Origin: a candidate division FCPU426 bacterium
GTDB lineage: Bacteria; Oederibacteriota; JAAXVQ01; JAUVAV01
Assembly: GCA_030619365.1 (NCBI GenBank)
Contig: JAUXBQ010000001.1
Coordinates: forward strand, 1 to 42,716
Direction of reading: 5' to 3'
DNA: 42,716 nucleotides
Shown here: positions 16,680 to 23,455 of the stretch, piece by piece
Layout: each line of letters starts with the position of its first letter
Position numbering within the stretch: the stretch's first letter is position 1
Translations under genes and position numbers: made by a program
Notes under the pieces: model-generated
Database searches by the model: none
Told to the model about the DNA's origin: nothing
What the model saw: the letters and a program-made list of their open reading frames with translations, nothing else

Positions 16680-18125
16680 TTATTCAAAGCGTTTCCGGCG
16701 GCTGGCCGGAAGCAGGTTCAGTTCTTCGCGATACTTGGCCACCGTGCGGCGCGCGATTCGAAAGCCTTTGACCGCCAGCATCTCGGTGAGGCGCTGGTCG
16801 GAAAACGGCCGCCGGAGATTTTCCTGCGCCACGAATTCCTGGATCGCGGCTTTCACGCTGGTGGAGGAAATATCGCCTCCGTCCACGCGCTTGATCTGGC
16901 TGGAGAAAAAGTACTTCAACCGAAACAGCCCCCGCGGGGTCTGGATGTACTTATGACTGGTCACGCGGGAAACCGTCGACTCATGCAGCTCAACCCGATC
17001 GGCGATCTGCTTCAACGTCAAGGGCTTTAAGTGTTCAACGCCTTTTTCGAAAAAATCTTCCTGAAACTCCACAATGGTTTCCACCACCCGGTACAGCGTC
17101 TTGCGCCGTTCGTCGATGCTGCGGATCATCCACTTGGCCCGCTGCAGGCGGTCATCCAGGTACTTGCGGGTTTCCGGCGTAATCTTCGATCCCCGCCGCA
17201 GCAATTTGCGGTAGGTGCCGCTGATTTTCAGCTCTGGCAGGGAATCGTTATTAATGATAATAATGTACTGATCGTCGTGTTTTTCCAGTATCACGTCCGG
17301 GACCACGTATTCCACGTGACCGGAAATATGGTGACGGCCCGGATAGGGGTCCAGCCCTGCGATGACTTTGGCCGCGGCGGCCACCTGACTGCGAGGCACT
17401 TTTTCGGCCCGGGTGATCTGATCCAATTGGTGCCGCTCCAGGGCCAGAAAATGTTTCTCCACGATGGTTTCCGCCAGCGGATTACACTCGGGCAGCTGCC
17501 GCAATTGAATCAGCAGGCTCTCCTTAACGTCCCGGGCACCCACGCCCACGGGATCCAGGCCCTGGATAATGGCCAGCACGTCCGCCACCAGGTCCGGCAG
17601 GGCTCCGCTTTCCCGGGTGATCTCCTCGAGCGGCACGGACAAAAATCCGCGCTCATCCAGGTTGCCGATGATCAGCTCGCCGATACGGTATTCTTCCTCT
17701 TGGCTGATGACCAGCCGCAATTGCCACAGCAAATGTTCCTGCAGCGTGGGTTGCTGGGCGATTTGCGGTTCGCTGTAGTCCGGCCCGGTCTGGCGCTCGA
17801 ATTTGGGAAGTTCGTAATCGTCGCTCCAAAAATAATCGGCCCAGCGCTCCTGCTCGATGTCGGAATTTACCTGCTGCCCCTCGTCCAGGACCACTTCCTG
17901 GGTTCGATCGCGCTCCGCGGTTGCCGGGGCTTCTTCTTCTGTGGCCGGATGAAGAGCGGGTCCCTCGCCGTTGTTCTGCTCTTCCAGCATGGGATTTTCC
18001 GCCAATTCCTGAGTGACCGTATTTGCCAGCTCAACCGTGGTCAATTGGAGCACCTTGAGCGCCTGCTGCAGCATGGGCGTCAGGGTCTGCTTTAATTCAT
18101 GACGGATATCCAATCCCAGCTTCAA
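16680..18125 (-). CDS. rpoN: RNA polymerase sigma-54 factor
   Basis: This 481-residue sigma-54 protein has the activator-interacting glutamine/leucine-rich N-terminus (LKQTLTPMLQQALKVLQL), an acidic linker (about 55-100), the core-binding region, the helix-turn-helix near LTLKQIADRVELHESTVSRVT and the C-terminal RpoN box (ARRTVAKYREELNLLPAS) that reads the -24 element. Start is TTG 18125 with AAGGG about 8 bases upstream. A consensus sigma-70 promoter lies at 18216-18244. It heads a long same-strand cluster that ends with a sigma-54 activator gene, so both the factor and a partner are encoded together. Confidence 0.96.
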   Translation of the reverse strand: MKLGLDIRHELKQTLTPMLQQALKVLQLTTVELANTVTQELAENPMLEEQNNGEGPALHPATEEEAPATAERDRTQEVVLDEGQQVNSDIEQERWADYFWSDDYELPKFERQTGPDYSEPQIAQQPTLQEHLLWQLRLVISQEEEYRIGELIIGNLDERGFLSVPLEEITRESGALPDLVADVLAIIQGLDPVGVGARDVKESLLIQLRQLPECNPLAETIVEKHFLALERHQLDQITRAEKVPRSQVAAAAKVIAGLDPYPGRHHISGHVEYVVPDVILEKHDDQYIIIINNDSLPELKISGTYRKLLRRGSKITPETRKYLDDRLQRAKWMIRSIDERRKTLYRVVETIVEFQEDFFEKGVEHLKPLTLKQIADRVELHESTVSRVTSHKYIQTPRGLFRLKYFFSSQIKRVDGGDISSTSVKAAIQEFVAQENLRRPFSDQRLTEMLAVKGFRIARRTVAKYREELNLLPASRRKRFE

Positions 18126-18215
18126 GACAATTCCCTTCTCTCAATGCAAAACATCGACCAGGCCAAAAAGGCTTGTTTTTGAAGATTTCTTTGATTATAC
18201 CGCGACAATTGCTGA

Positions 18216-18244
18216 ATTATAGAATCGTTTTTTTCTTTTGTCAA
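18216..18244 (-). promoter_or_regulatory. Consensus sigma-70 promoter of rpoN cluster
   Basis: On the minus strand, TTGACA (18244-18239) and TATAAT (18221-18216) are both exact consensus hexamers separated by exactly 17 bases of A-rich sequence. The transcript would start near 18208, about 80 bases before the rpoN TTG start. A second TATAAT occurs at 18199-18194 without a matching -35 element. Confidence 0.85.
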
Positions 18245-18277
18245 GGACGCAGAGGTTGGAATTGTTTTATTTTGAGA

Positions 18278-19036
18278 CTATTGCCCGTATTCCAATCTGG
18301 AAGCGAGAAATTCCGGTAATCCGGCAGAAAGAATCTTTTTCTGTGAAACCGCGATATCATAGGAAAGCGCCCTAAATTCAAGCTCCGGCGGTTTTTCCCT
18401 GACCAATAGCCACTTGGCCCGGGGGTCGTTGTCGCGGGGTTGTCCCACGCTCCCGCCGTTCACGACATAGCGGTTGCCGGGTTCCAAGGCCAGGTGCCTG
18501 AGACCGACCCGGTCCGTGGAATAGGACGGCAGGCTGATGGACTGAACGACGCCTGGCACGATTTCTGCCGCCGCGGCCGGCACATGCGTGTGCCCGAAAA
18601 AGCAAATGGTTTCAGAAAAGGCCCGAAAAGCGTTTTCCAGGTTCCAGCGATGCTGGAGATAGTGAAAACGCAGCGGTTCGTCCGGTGAGCCATGGACCAG
18701 TCGGGCGTCAGCCCCGACTTTGACCAGCGGCCACTGGGCGATGCGCTCGCGCTGGGCGCCGGTCAGGCGGGTCTGCGTCCAGCGTTCGGCCACAGCCGCC
18801 ACGGGATTCATGGCCGCTATGTGAGCGGGCTGAAGCAGCGCGTCTTCGTGATTGCCCTGCAGCAGGATTTCGCAATGCTCGCAGACCAGGTCCAGGCAGG
18901 CCGCGGGGTCCGCGCCATAGCCGATCACGTCGCCCAGGCAGTAAACCGCGTCCACGCCCGTGTCCCGGATATCCGCCAGGACCGCCTCCAGGGCTTCCAG
19001 ATTGCCGTGCACATCCGCGATGACCGCGACCCTCAC
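18278..19036 (-). CDS. Calcineurin-like metallophosphoesterase
   Basis: This is a binuclear-metal phosphoesterase of the YfcE/diadenosine-tetraphosphatase-like group. Motifs in order are IADVHGN (D8, H10), CLGDVIGYG, LLQGNHEDAL, RLVHGSPDE and FFGHTHVP, followed by VNGGSVGQPRDNDPRAKW. It has 252 residues from a GTG start at 19036, which has GGGGAG about 10 bases upstream and opens with RVAVIADVHGN as in the family. A longer frame reaches 19081 but adds non-homologous-looking residues. The substrate is unknown; phosphodiesters or phosphoproteins are possible. It is followed on its strand by the rpoN promoter region. Confidence 0.9.
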   Translation of the reverse strand: MRVAVIADVHGNLEALEAVLADIRDTGVDAVYCLGDVIGYGADPAACLDLVCEHCEILLQGNHEDALLQPAHIAAMNPVAAVAERWTQTRLTGAQRERIAQWPLVKVGADARLVHGSPDEPLRFHYLQHRWNLENAFRAFSETICFFGHTHVPAAAAEIVPGVVQSISLPSYSTDRVGLRHLALEPGNRYVVNGGSVGQPRDNDPRAKWLLVREKPPELEFRALSYDIAVSQKKILSAGLPEFLASRLEYGQ

Positions 19037-19093
19037 TTGAGTTGCTCTCCCCGCAAACACCAACGGCACTGCCGCGCTCACGGGGATAAATGT

Positions 19094-19190
19094 CCCCGCC
19101 CTGACGGGCGGGGTATTCAGGATACCCTCACCCCTACCCCTCTCCCTGCTAGGGAGAGGGCATGCGGTTACCCCGCACTTACGTGCGGGG
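19094..19190. repeat. Cluster of three hairpins including REP-like palindrome copy 2
   Basis: Three perfect hairpins lie in a row. The first (19094-19113) pairs CCCCGCCC with GGGCGGGG around TGAC. The second (19138-19160) pairs CCCTCTCCCT with AGGGAGAGGG around GCT and is preceded by ACCCTCACCCC, matching the palindrome at 5165-5192. The third (19171-19190) pairs CCCCGCAC with GTGCGGGG around TTAC. They fill the space between the ferredoxin stop and the metallophosphoesterase start. Confidence 0.75.
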
Positions 19191-19227
19191 ATTCTTTGGT
19201 ATGTTGAACAGTGCCGCCTAAGTTTGC

Positions 19228-19419
19228 TTACTCTTCTATCAGGATGGCAGCGGCCGGACAGACATCCGCCGTGTTCTTGGCCTTATCCGCCAAATCGCCT
19301 TCCGGGTTTGCCACGAGCACCTTGGCCAATCCATTGTCAGCCATCTCAAAGACTTCTGGCAGGTCCGTAGTACACAGGCTGCAGCCCGTGCACAAGCTTT
19401 CATCTATAGTGACTTTCAT
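19228..19419 (-). CDS. Small single-cluster 4Fe-4S ferredoxin
   Basis: This 63-residue acidic ferredoxin has four cysteines placed to bind one 4Fe-4S cluster: C10, C13 and C16 in CTGCSLC, and C54 in VCPAAAI. It resembles the short single-cluster ferredoxins of thermophiles and clostridial relatives, not the two-cluster type. It is a one-electron carrier. It is downstream of the DUF116 gene, separated by the long hairpin element at 19489-19606. A direct electron partner is not obvious; the flavin oxidoreductase at 28827-29993 is a remote possibility. Confidence 0.93.
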   Translation of the reverse strand: MKVTIDESLCTGCSLCTTDLPEVFEMADNGLAKVLVANPEGDLADKAKNTADVCPAAAILIEE

Positions 19420-19488
19420 TGCGAGCTTCCTCCTTCTGATTGATATTCTTACTCAACTTATGCAAATACCCATTCACCGTATGCTATT

Positions 19489-19606
19489 AACGACCAGGCG
19501 GGTGGTCTGCTTTTACCAAGTCTCGCGCCCTGGCTGGGCGCTTGCTGTCATGACCAGGTTTTTCTTCGCCACCTCTTGGGAAAAGCAGACCACCCGCTTG
19601 GTTGTT
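19489..19606. repeat. Long-hairpin element A: 32-base arms around a conserved core
   Basis: The left arm (19489-19520) and right arm (19575-19606) are reverse complements at 29 of 32 positions, with 54 bases between. The loop contains a small hairpin, CGCCC-TGGCT-GGGCG, from 19524. The element at 31123-31244 has the same design and, on its minus strand, the related CGCCC-TGGAT-GGGCG followed at the same spacing by GT.A...CCAG. The arm sequences of the two elements are unrelated. It lies between the DUF116 and ferredoxin genes. Confidence 0.85.
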
Positions 19607-19662
19607 CCAGCACCGGATTGCTCCCACCGAAGCTAAAGCTGTTTTTTGCAAAAATCGTGTTA

Positions 19663-20469
19663 TTATTTAACGGCAGGCTTCCCTGGTTGGCCCAGGAACA
19701 TGCGAATGGCCTCCTCAATTTGCGTGAGATCCACCACCGTGTTCTTACAGGGTCCGTCCGGTCTCCGAATGGAAAAAGCCAGCACCGGTATCCGGCCGTG
19801 CAGGTCCTTGATACCCACCAATAAATCCCGCTCACAGGCCACGGCCACAATGCCCTGGGGCCGGTGTTGGGCAATGCCCTTGCGGGCCTCTGTGCCGCCG
19901 AAGGCCACAACTTGGGAAAAACCATAAGCGTCCTTCAGGGCCCGCAGTCCCTGCATGCTCTCCCTGCCCAGGCAACGCGGCGCCAGAAGCAACAACCGGA
20001 CCGGGTCCTGAATCAAGGGCGGCAGTACTTCCAGGCGGTTGTAAATGCGCACAAAGGCGTGTCCCACGCGGTCGCGCGATAACCCGAACACCTTGCCCCA
20101 GGTCACGGCCGGACTGATGGCCCAGCGGATGCCCCCGAGAAAACGCACCATCTGCTTGCCAGCACCCAGGCCCTGCGTTCCCAGCAGTAGAGACAGGTAC
20201 CAAGCCAGTAGATAACCCGCTCCCGCGGCCGCGATTACCCAAACCAGCCAGCCCGTGCCAAAGGCCGAGAGCCGCGGAGCAACCAACCATAGCGCAAGTC
20301 CGCCGAGCGCCATGGCACTTGCCATTGTCAAGCCAGTCAAAACGACGAACACCCAGGCCGGCGTTTCGGTGTTGTCCTGTTGACGGGTTCCGTCCCAGTC
20401 AACCCATTCGTCTCCCAGCTTGCGGTCCGGATCGGTCGCTGGCGGCTGATCTGGCTTTTCAAACGGCAC
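19663..20469 (-). CDS. DUF116 family membrane protein
   Basis: This 268-residue protein has an acidic, proline-rich N-terminus, two membrane helices (about 38-62 and 72-97) and a cytoplasmic DUF116 domain. Recognisable blocks are LLLLAPRCLGRES, VVAFGGTEARKGIA, GIVAVACERDLLVGI and RPDGPCKNTVVDL. Conserved cysteines occur in PRC, VACERD and GPCKN, suggesting a metal or redox centre, though this is inference. The family function is unknown. Start is GTG 20469. A good sigma-70 promoter lies at 20510-20538. The gene after it encodes a 4Fe-4S ferredoxin, a neighbour that would suit a redox role. Confidence 0.88.
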   Translation of the reverse strand: MPFEKPDQPPATDPDRKLGDEWVDWDGTRQQDNTETPAWVFVVLTGLTMASAMALGGLALWLVAPRLSAFGTGWLVWVIAAAGAGYLLAWYLSLLLGTQGLGAGKQMVRFLGGIRWAISPAVTWGKVFGLSRDRVGHAFVRIYNRLEVLPPLIQDPVRLLLLAPRCLGRESMQGLRALKDAYGFSQVVAFGGTEARKGIAQHRPQGIVAVACERDLLVGIKDLHGRIPVLAFSIRRPDGPCKNTVVDLTQIEEAIRMFLGQPGKPAVK

Positions 20470-20509
20470 TGGCCCAGTCCTCGCTATGATCGGCGATAAT
20501 CAGCTCAGA

Positions 20510-20538
20510 AGTATAAACGCCGGCCGGGGAACAGTCAA
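20510..20538 (-). promoter_or_regulatory. Sigma-70 promoter of DUF116-ferredoxin unit
   Basis: On the minus strand, TTGACT (20538-20533) is followed after 17 bases by TATACT (20515-20510). Each hexamer differs from consensus at one position. The predicted start of transcription is near 20503, about 34 bases before the GTG start of the DUF116 gene. Confidence 0.75.
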
Positions 20539-20612
20539 GAATGAATCCTGGTCCGCCGGGGTCCGGACTACGCTGGCCTGGATTTCAGGGGAGGGATGAC
20601 CAATGATCTAAT

Positions 20613-21239
20613 TTATGAGGCCAATAGGATAATCCCCTTAAAAGCAAACCACAATCCAATTCCACCCGCAGCCCAGCGGCCGACGACTTGAATCCACTTT
20701 CCCCTGGCCAGTAGGCCCGCGGCCGGCAGGGGCAATAAAATCAGAGAGGTGCCGACAAAAAACGAGGACAGAACCAGGAAGCCGCCCCAGGGCCCGCCCG
20801 AGCGGGAGGCGCTCAGCAAAACGGCCAGAAAAGGCGGACAGATATTGATGCCGGTCAGGAGCCCCAGCATAAGGGGCGTGCGCTCTTGCCAGGCGCCTTT
20901 TTCCAGAAACCGGCAAAACGACCAGTGGGGAAAATTCTGCAATAGGGCAAACAGGACCAGTACCACGCCCAAGCCGGTAAAAACCACGCCTTCCAGCAGG
21001 CGGGCCGGCCGGTCCGGCAACATGATTTCCCGGCCCATCCAGCCGGCCAGGAGCCCCATGGCGGCGTAGCCGATAAAACGCCCACCTAGAAATTGCCCGA
21101 ACGCCTTGAGGTTGGCCAGCCCGCTCCGTTGCTCGGCCCCGAAATAGGGGAGCAGGAGGGGCACGCATACGCCCAGGCAGGAGGGAGAAAGAGCCAGGCC
21201 CAAAATGAATCCTTGTCCCAATAGGGTGGAAATATCCAT
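20613..21239 (-). CDS. CcdA/DsbD-like or TauE/UreH-like membrane protein with Cys-Pro motifs
   Basis: This 208-residue protein has about six membrane helices. Two cysteine motifs lie in or next to helices: SPSCLGVCVPLLLPY near the N-terminus and GINICPPFLAVLL in the second half. This duplicated layout resembles the CcdA/DsbD transmembrane thiol-electron carriers and the related UreH-like family, which move reducing power or metals across the membrane. I cannot separate these options. The first motif has an extra cysteine (CLGVC). It is upstream of the DUF116 promoter and may belong with the same redox set. Confidence 0.75.
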   Translation of the reverse strand: MDISTLLGQGFILGLALSPSCLGVCVPLLLPYFGAEQRSGLANLKAFGQFLGGRFIGYAAMGLLAGWMGREIMLPDRPARLLEGVVFTGLGVVLVLFALLQNFPHWSFCRFLEKGAWQERTPLMLGLLTGINICPPFLAVLLSASRSGGPWGGFLVLSSFFVGTSLILLPLPAAGLLARGKWIQVVGRWAAGGIGLWFAFKGIILLAS

Positions 21240-21305
21240 GAGGGTTACTCTACTTTTTATAAATGCGATGCACGAGAAGGTAGGGGGTCCTTCGTCCCCC
21301 GGGAT

Positions 21306-22571
21306 TCAGGCGGTTGGGGCGGGATACTTTTTGACCATGACCAGCTGATTGGCCCCCTTGCGCGAGACGTACTGCACGTTATCCATCAGGGAATTGATTA
21401 AAATACCGCCCACGCCCCGCTCCTCGCTCCGTTGGATAGCCGCCCGAATTGAGCGGACTTTGCGACGGGTGATGTCATAGGGGGCGCCCCGGTCCTGTAT
21501 CCTGATTGCCAGATATTTCTTGAAAAAGCGTATCTTTACGCTCATGACCTGGTGGGTGTCGAAATCGTAACCGTGCTCAATTATGTTGAGCAGGGCCTCT
21601 TCCACCGCCAGCACCACGTCATTTACGAAGGTTTCCGGGAATTTTTCCTGCTCGCAGATGCTGGTGATAAACTGACGGATCGCGCCGATATGATTGACGT
21701 CACTGTTGATTTTAATTTCCACGTCTCTAAACCGCGTGGGGGGCGGACTCTCCGGGCTCCCCTTTTTGAGCGTAATGACGTGCGCCCAGGCATCAACGAA
21801 AAATATTTCGCCGCAATGCTGGCAGCGATAGATATTCATCCCCTTCACGTGCGCCTGAGAGCGGCAGCTGTGGCAATTGACCAGGCAGGGAAATTTCGCG
21901 AGGCGCTCGTCTTCATAGACGTGCAGGGAGAAGCGTTTATCCACTTCCCCATCGCCGATGCTCAGGGTGCGATACCCTGAATCCGTAATGGCGATTTTGC
22001 CTTCCCACACACCGCTCTGAAAATCCTTGAGTACGTGGGGAAAAACCAACCCCTCGTCAACCGCGAAGTGCGGTTCTCCCTCGTAGTCCTGGACGGGCTG
22101 TTCATCCCGGTCGCGCGCCTCCACCCTGATTTCGTGTTCCCGCCCGGCGACGAATTTCTTTTCTTTTTTCAGGAAAATTTTAAAATGGCTGACAGCCGTC
22201 TGGGCCGCTTTTAACTCCAGCGGCCGCCATTCGGCCACTTCGGTTTCCGCGTCCAGGAAATCAACGATATCCGTCAAACCAATGCCCTTAAAAACATTCA
22301 GGACTTTGGGCGACACGTGCAGCAGCTTGATGTCTCCCCCGGGCTGATTGCGCACGCGCTTCAGGCAGCCGACAATCGCCCCCACGCCCACGGAACTGAT
22401 GTAGTCCATCTCCGTCAGGTCGATGAGAATCCGGGTTTGCTGGTTGTCGATTAATTTCTGCAGGCAAGACTTGAATTCGGGCGTGGAATAGACATCAATT
22501 GTGCCCTGGACTTTCAGGCGGGTAACCTCGGCATTTACTTCGCTGGGCGCTATTTCGAAGGTTGTTTCCAT
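21306..22571 (-). CDS. STAS / beta-domain / zinc-ribbon / HATPase fusion (partner-switching regulator)
   Basis: The protein has 421 residues from ATG 22571 (AAAGGG 7 bases upstream; a longer TTG start at 22589 is less likely). Residues 1-110 form a STAS anti-anti-sigma domain with the phospho-site region MDYISSVGVGAI (Ser59/Ser60). Residues about 125-222 are a beta-rich domain of Ig/filamin type with no enzymatic motif. Residues 228-262 form a zinc ribbon with C233/C236 and C250/C253. Residues 285-415 form an RsbW/SpoIIAB-like GHKL kinase with the N-box AVEEALLNIIEHGY, IQDRGAPYD and GVGGILINSLMD. Substrate (STAS) and kinase are thus in one chain, which is unusual. It is divergent from a STAS protein and a SpoIIE phosphatase. 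No sigma factor lies beside it, so the output target is unknown. Confidence 0.88.
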   Translation of the reverse strand: METTFEIAPSEVNAEVTRLKVQGTIDVYSTPEFKSCLQKLIDNQQTRILIDLTEMDYISSVGVGAIVGCLKRVRNQPGGDIKLLHVSPKVLNVFKGIGLTDIVDFLDAETEVAEWRPLELKAAQTAVSHFKIFLKKEKKFVAGREHEIRVEARDRDEQPVQDYEGEPHFAVDEGLVFPHVLKDFQSGVWEGKIAITDSGYRTLSIGDGEVDKRFSLHVYEDERLAKFPCLVNCHSCRSQAHVKGMNIYRCQHCGEIFFVDAWAHVITLKKGSPESPPPTRFRDVEIKINSDVNHIGAIRQFITSICEQEKFPETFVNDVVLAVEEALLNIIEHGYDFDTHQVMSVKIRFFKKYLAIRIQDRGAPYDITRRKVRSIRAAIQRSEERGVGGILINSLMDNVQYVSRKGANQLVMVKKYPAPTA

Positions 22572-22617
22572 ATCCAACCCTTTCTGCAAACCCTGGAAAA
22601 CAGGCTATAAATATTTA

Positions 22618-22726
22618 GCCACAGATACATACAGATGCACACAGAAAAATAAAGATTAAATAAAAATAAGTATTTAAAGATTTTTTACTCTAGCTCGATC
22701 TGTGTGAATCCGTGTGCATCTGTGGC
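22618..22726. repeat. Long palindromic repeat (GCCACAGAT...ATCTGTGGC type)
   Basis: The left arm 22618-22645 (begins GCCACAGATACATACAGAT) and right arm 22699-22726 (ends GTGCATCTGTGGC) match as reverse complements at 24 of 28 positions, around a 53-base very AT-rich loop. Within each arm the unit CACAGAT or a close variant recurs about every 10 bases. It lies in the upstream region of the STAS-HATPase fusion gene, in the divergent intergenic space. Confidence 0.85.
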
Positions 22727-22886
22727 GATTCTTATCCTGCGCCGGGTCGTTCCCGGTGGCTGGCCATAAGCCCGCGCCGCACCCGCGCCCGTCCGGACGC
22801 ATCCGGAGAAACTAAATTGTACCCAGGTTAAAACAGGGGAGTCAATGATAATCATCGGCGCCCTGTCCCGGAGAGAAGGTTTGCCA

Positions 22887-22916
22887 TTGGTAAAAAGGCA
22901 TTCTATCCCTTATAAT
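22887..22916 (+). promoter_or_regulatory. Candidate sigma-70 promoter of STAS-phosphatase operon
   Basis: TTGGTA (22887-22892) is followed after 18 bases by an exact TATAAT (22911-22916). The transcript would begin near 22923, leaving a leader of about 90 bases before the STAS gene. The -35 hexamer is only a partial match. Confidence 0.55.
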
Positions 22917-23014
22917 AATCCAGTGGCGAGGCATTGGGCTCTGTTGGCTCGATACCCGCAGACTAACCGCGCCGGGAGTAACGGCCCCCGGCTTTCGGCC
23001 TTGAGCGAGGTACT
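22917..23014 (+). promoter_or_regulatory. Structured GC-rich 5' leader before the STAS gene
   Basis: The predicted leader can fold: GCTCGA (22947-22952) pairs with TTGAGC (23001-23006, one wobble), and GCCGGG (22971-22976) pairs with CCCGGC (22987-22992). The 3' side of the outer stem abuts the ribosome site GCGAGG (23005-23010), so folding could affect translation. I cannot assign it to a known riboswitch. The rest of the 443-base gap (22572-23014) holds only the palindrome at 22618-22726 and the promoter. Confidence 0.3.
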
Positions 23015-23368
23015 ATGAGCGGCGTTAAACTATCCCAGGAGCTTCAGGACGGCATCGTAATCCTCCGGGTCAGCGGCTTTATGGACATGTTGGGAATGGA
23101 AAAATTCGTGCAAACGCTGGATAGATGTATTATGGATGGCACCAGTAAAATTATTTTGGATTTTAAGTTCCTGGAATATATTTCCTCAGCCGGGTTGGGG
23201 GCCATAATCGGCCGTATCCGCGACCTGCGGCGGGTCGGCGGCGACATCAAAATAGGCGGTTACTCTGACCGGGTTTTTGAGCTGTTTCAAACCTTTGGGT
23301 TCACCGAGACCTTTGACATCTGTGACGACATCGCCAAAGCGCTCGCAAACTTTAAAAATCCGTCTTAA
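23015..23368 (+). CDS. STAS-domain anti-anti-sigma factor
   Basis: This 117-residue single-domain protein resembles SpoIIAA/RsbV. The phosphorylatable serine motif is FLEYISSAGLGAIIGRI, and GGDIKIGGYSDRVFELFQTFG matches the second half of the fold. When unphosphorylated, such proteins bind the kinase and free its other partner. Start ATG 23015 has GAGG 4-5 bases upstream. It is followed 87 bases later by a PP2C-type phosphatase that could dephosphorylate it, and is divergent from the STAS-HATPase fusion that could phosphorylate it. Confidence 0.93.
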   Translation: MSGVKLSQELQDGIVILRVSGFMDMLGMEKFVQTLDRCIMDGTSKIILDFKFLEYISSAGLGAIIGRIRDLRRVGGDIKIGGYSDRVFELFQTFGFTETFDICDDIAKALANFKNPS

Positions 23369-23455
23369 GCCGTTCTGCCTCCGCCGACGCCCCGGTTTTA
23401 GGGTATCGGCCGCTCGTCAAGGGACCCGGCAATTTCCGAAAAGGAACCAAACCCT

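Noticed and set aside
18557..18572. TGGCAC-N5-like sigma-54 promoter match on the plus strand
   Set aside because: It is inside the metallophosphoesterase gene, lacks the TTGC half and has no plus-strand gene after it.
19489..19606. Integron attC-like site
   Set aside because: The long imperfect palindrome begins with AAC and ends with GTT-like sequence, but the RYYYAAC and GTTRRRY core sites are not met and no cassette-like neighbours exist.
22935..22975. Resemblance to the 5' part of 4.5S SRP RNA (GGGCTCTGTTGG...CCCGCA)
   Set aside because: The conserved GGAAG/AGCAG tetraloop and internal loop of SRP RNA are missing and the segment lies in an mRNA leader; probably chance.
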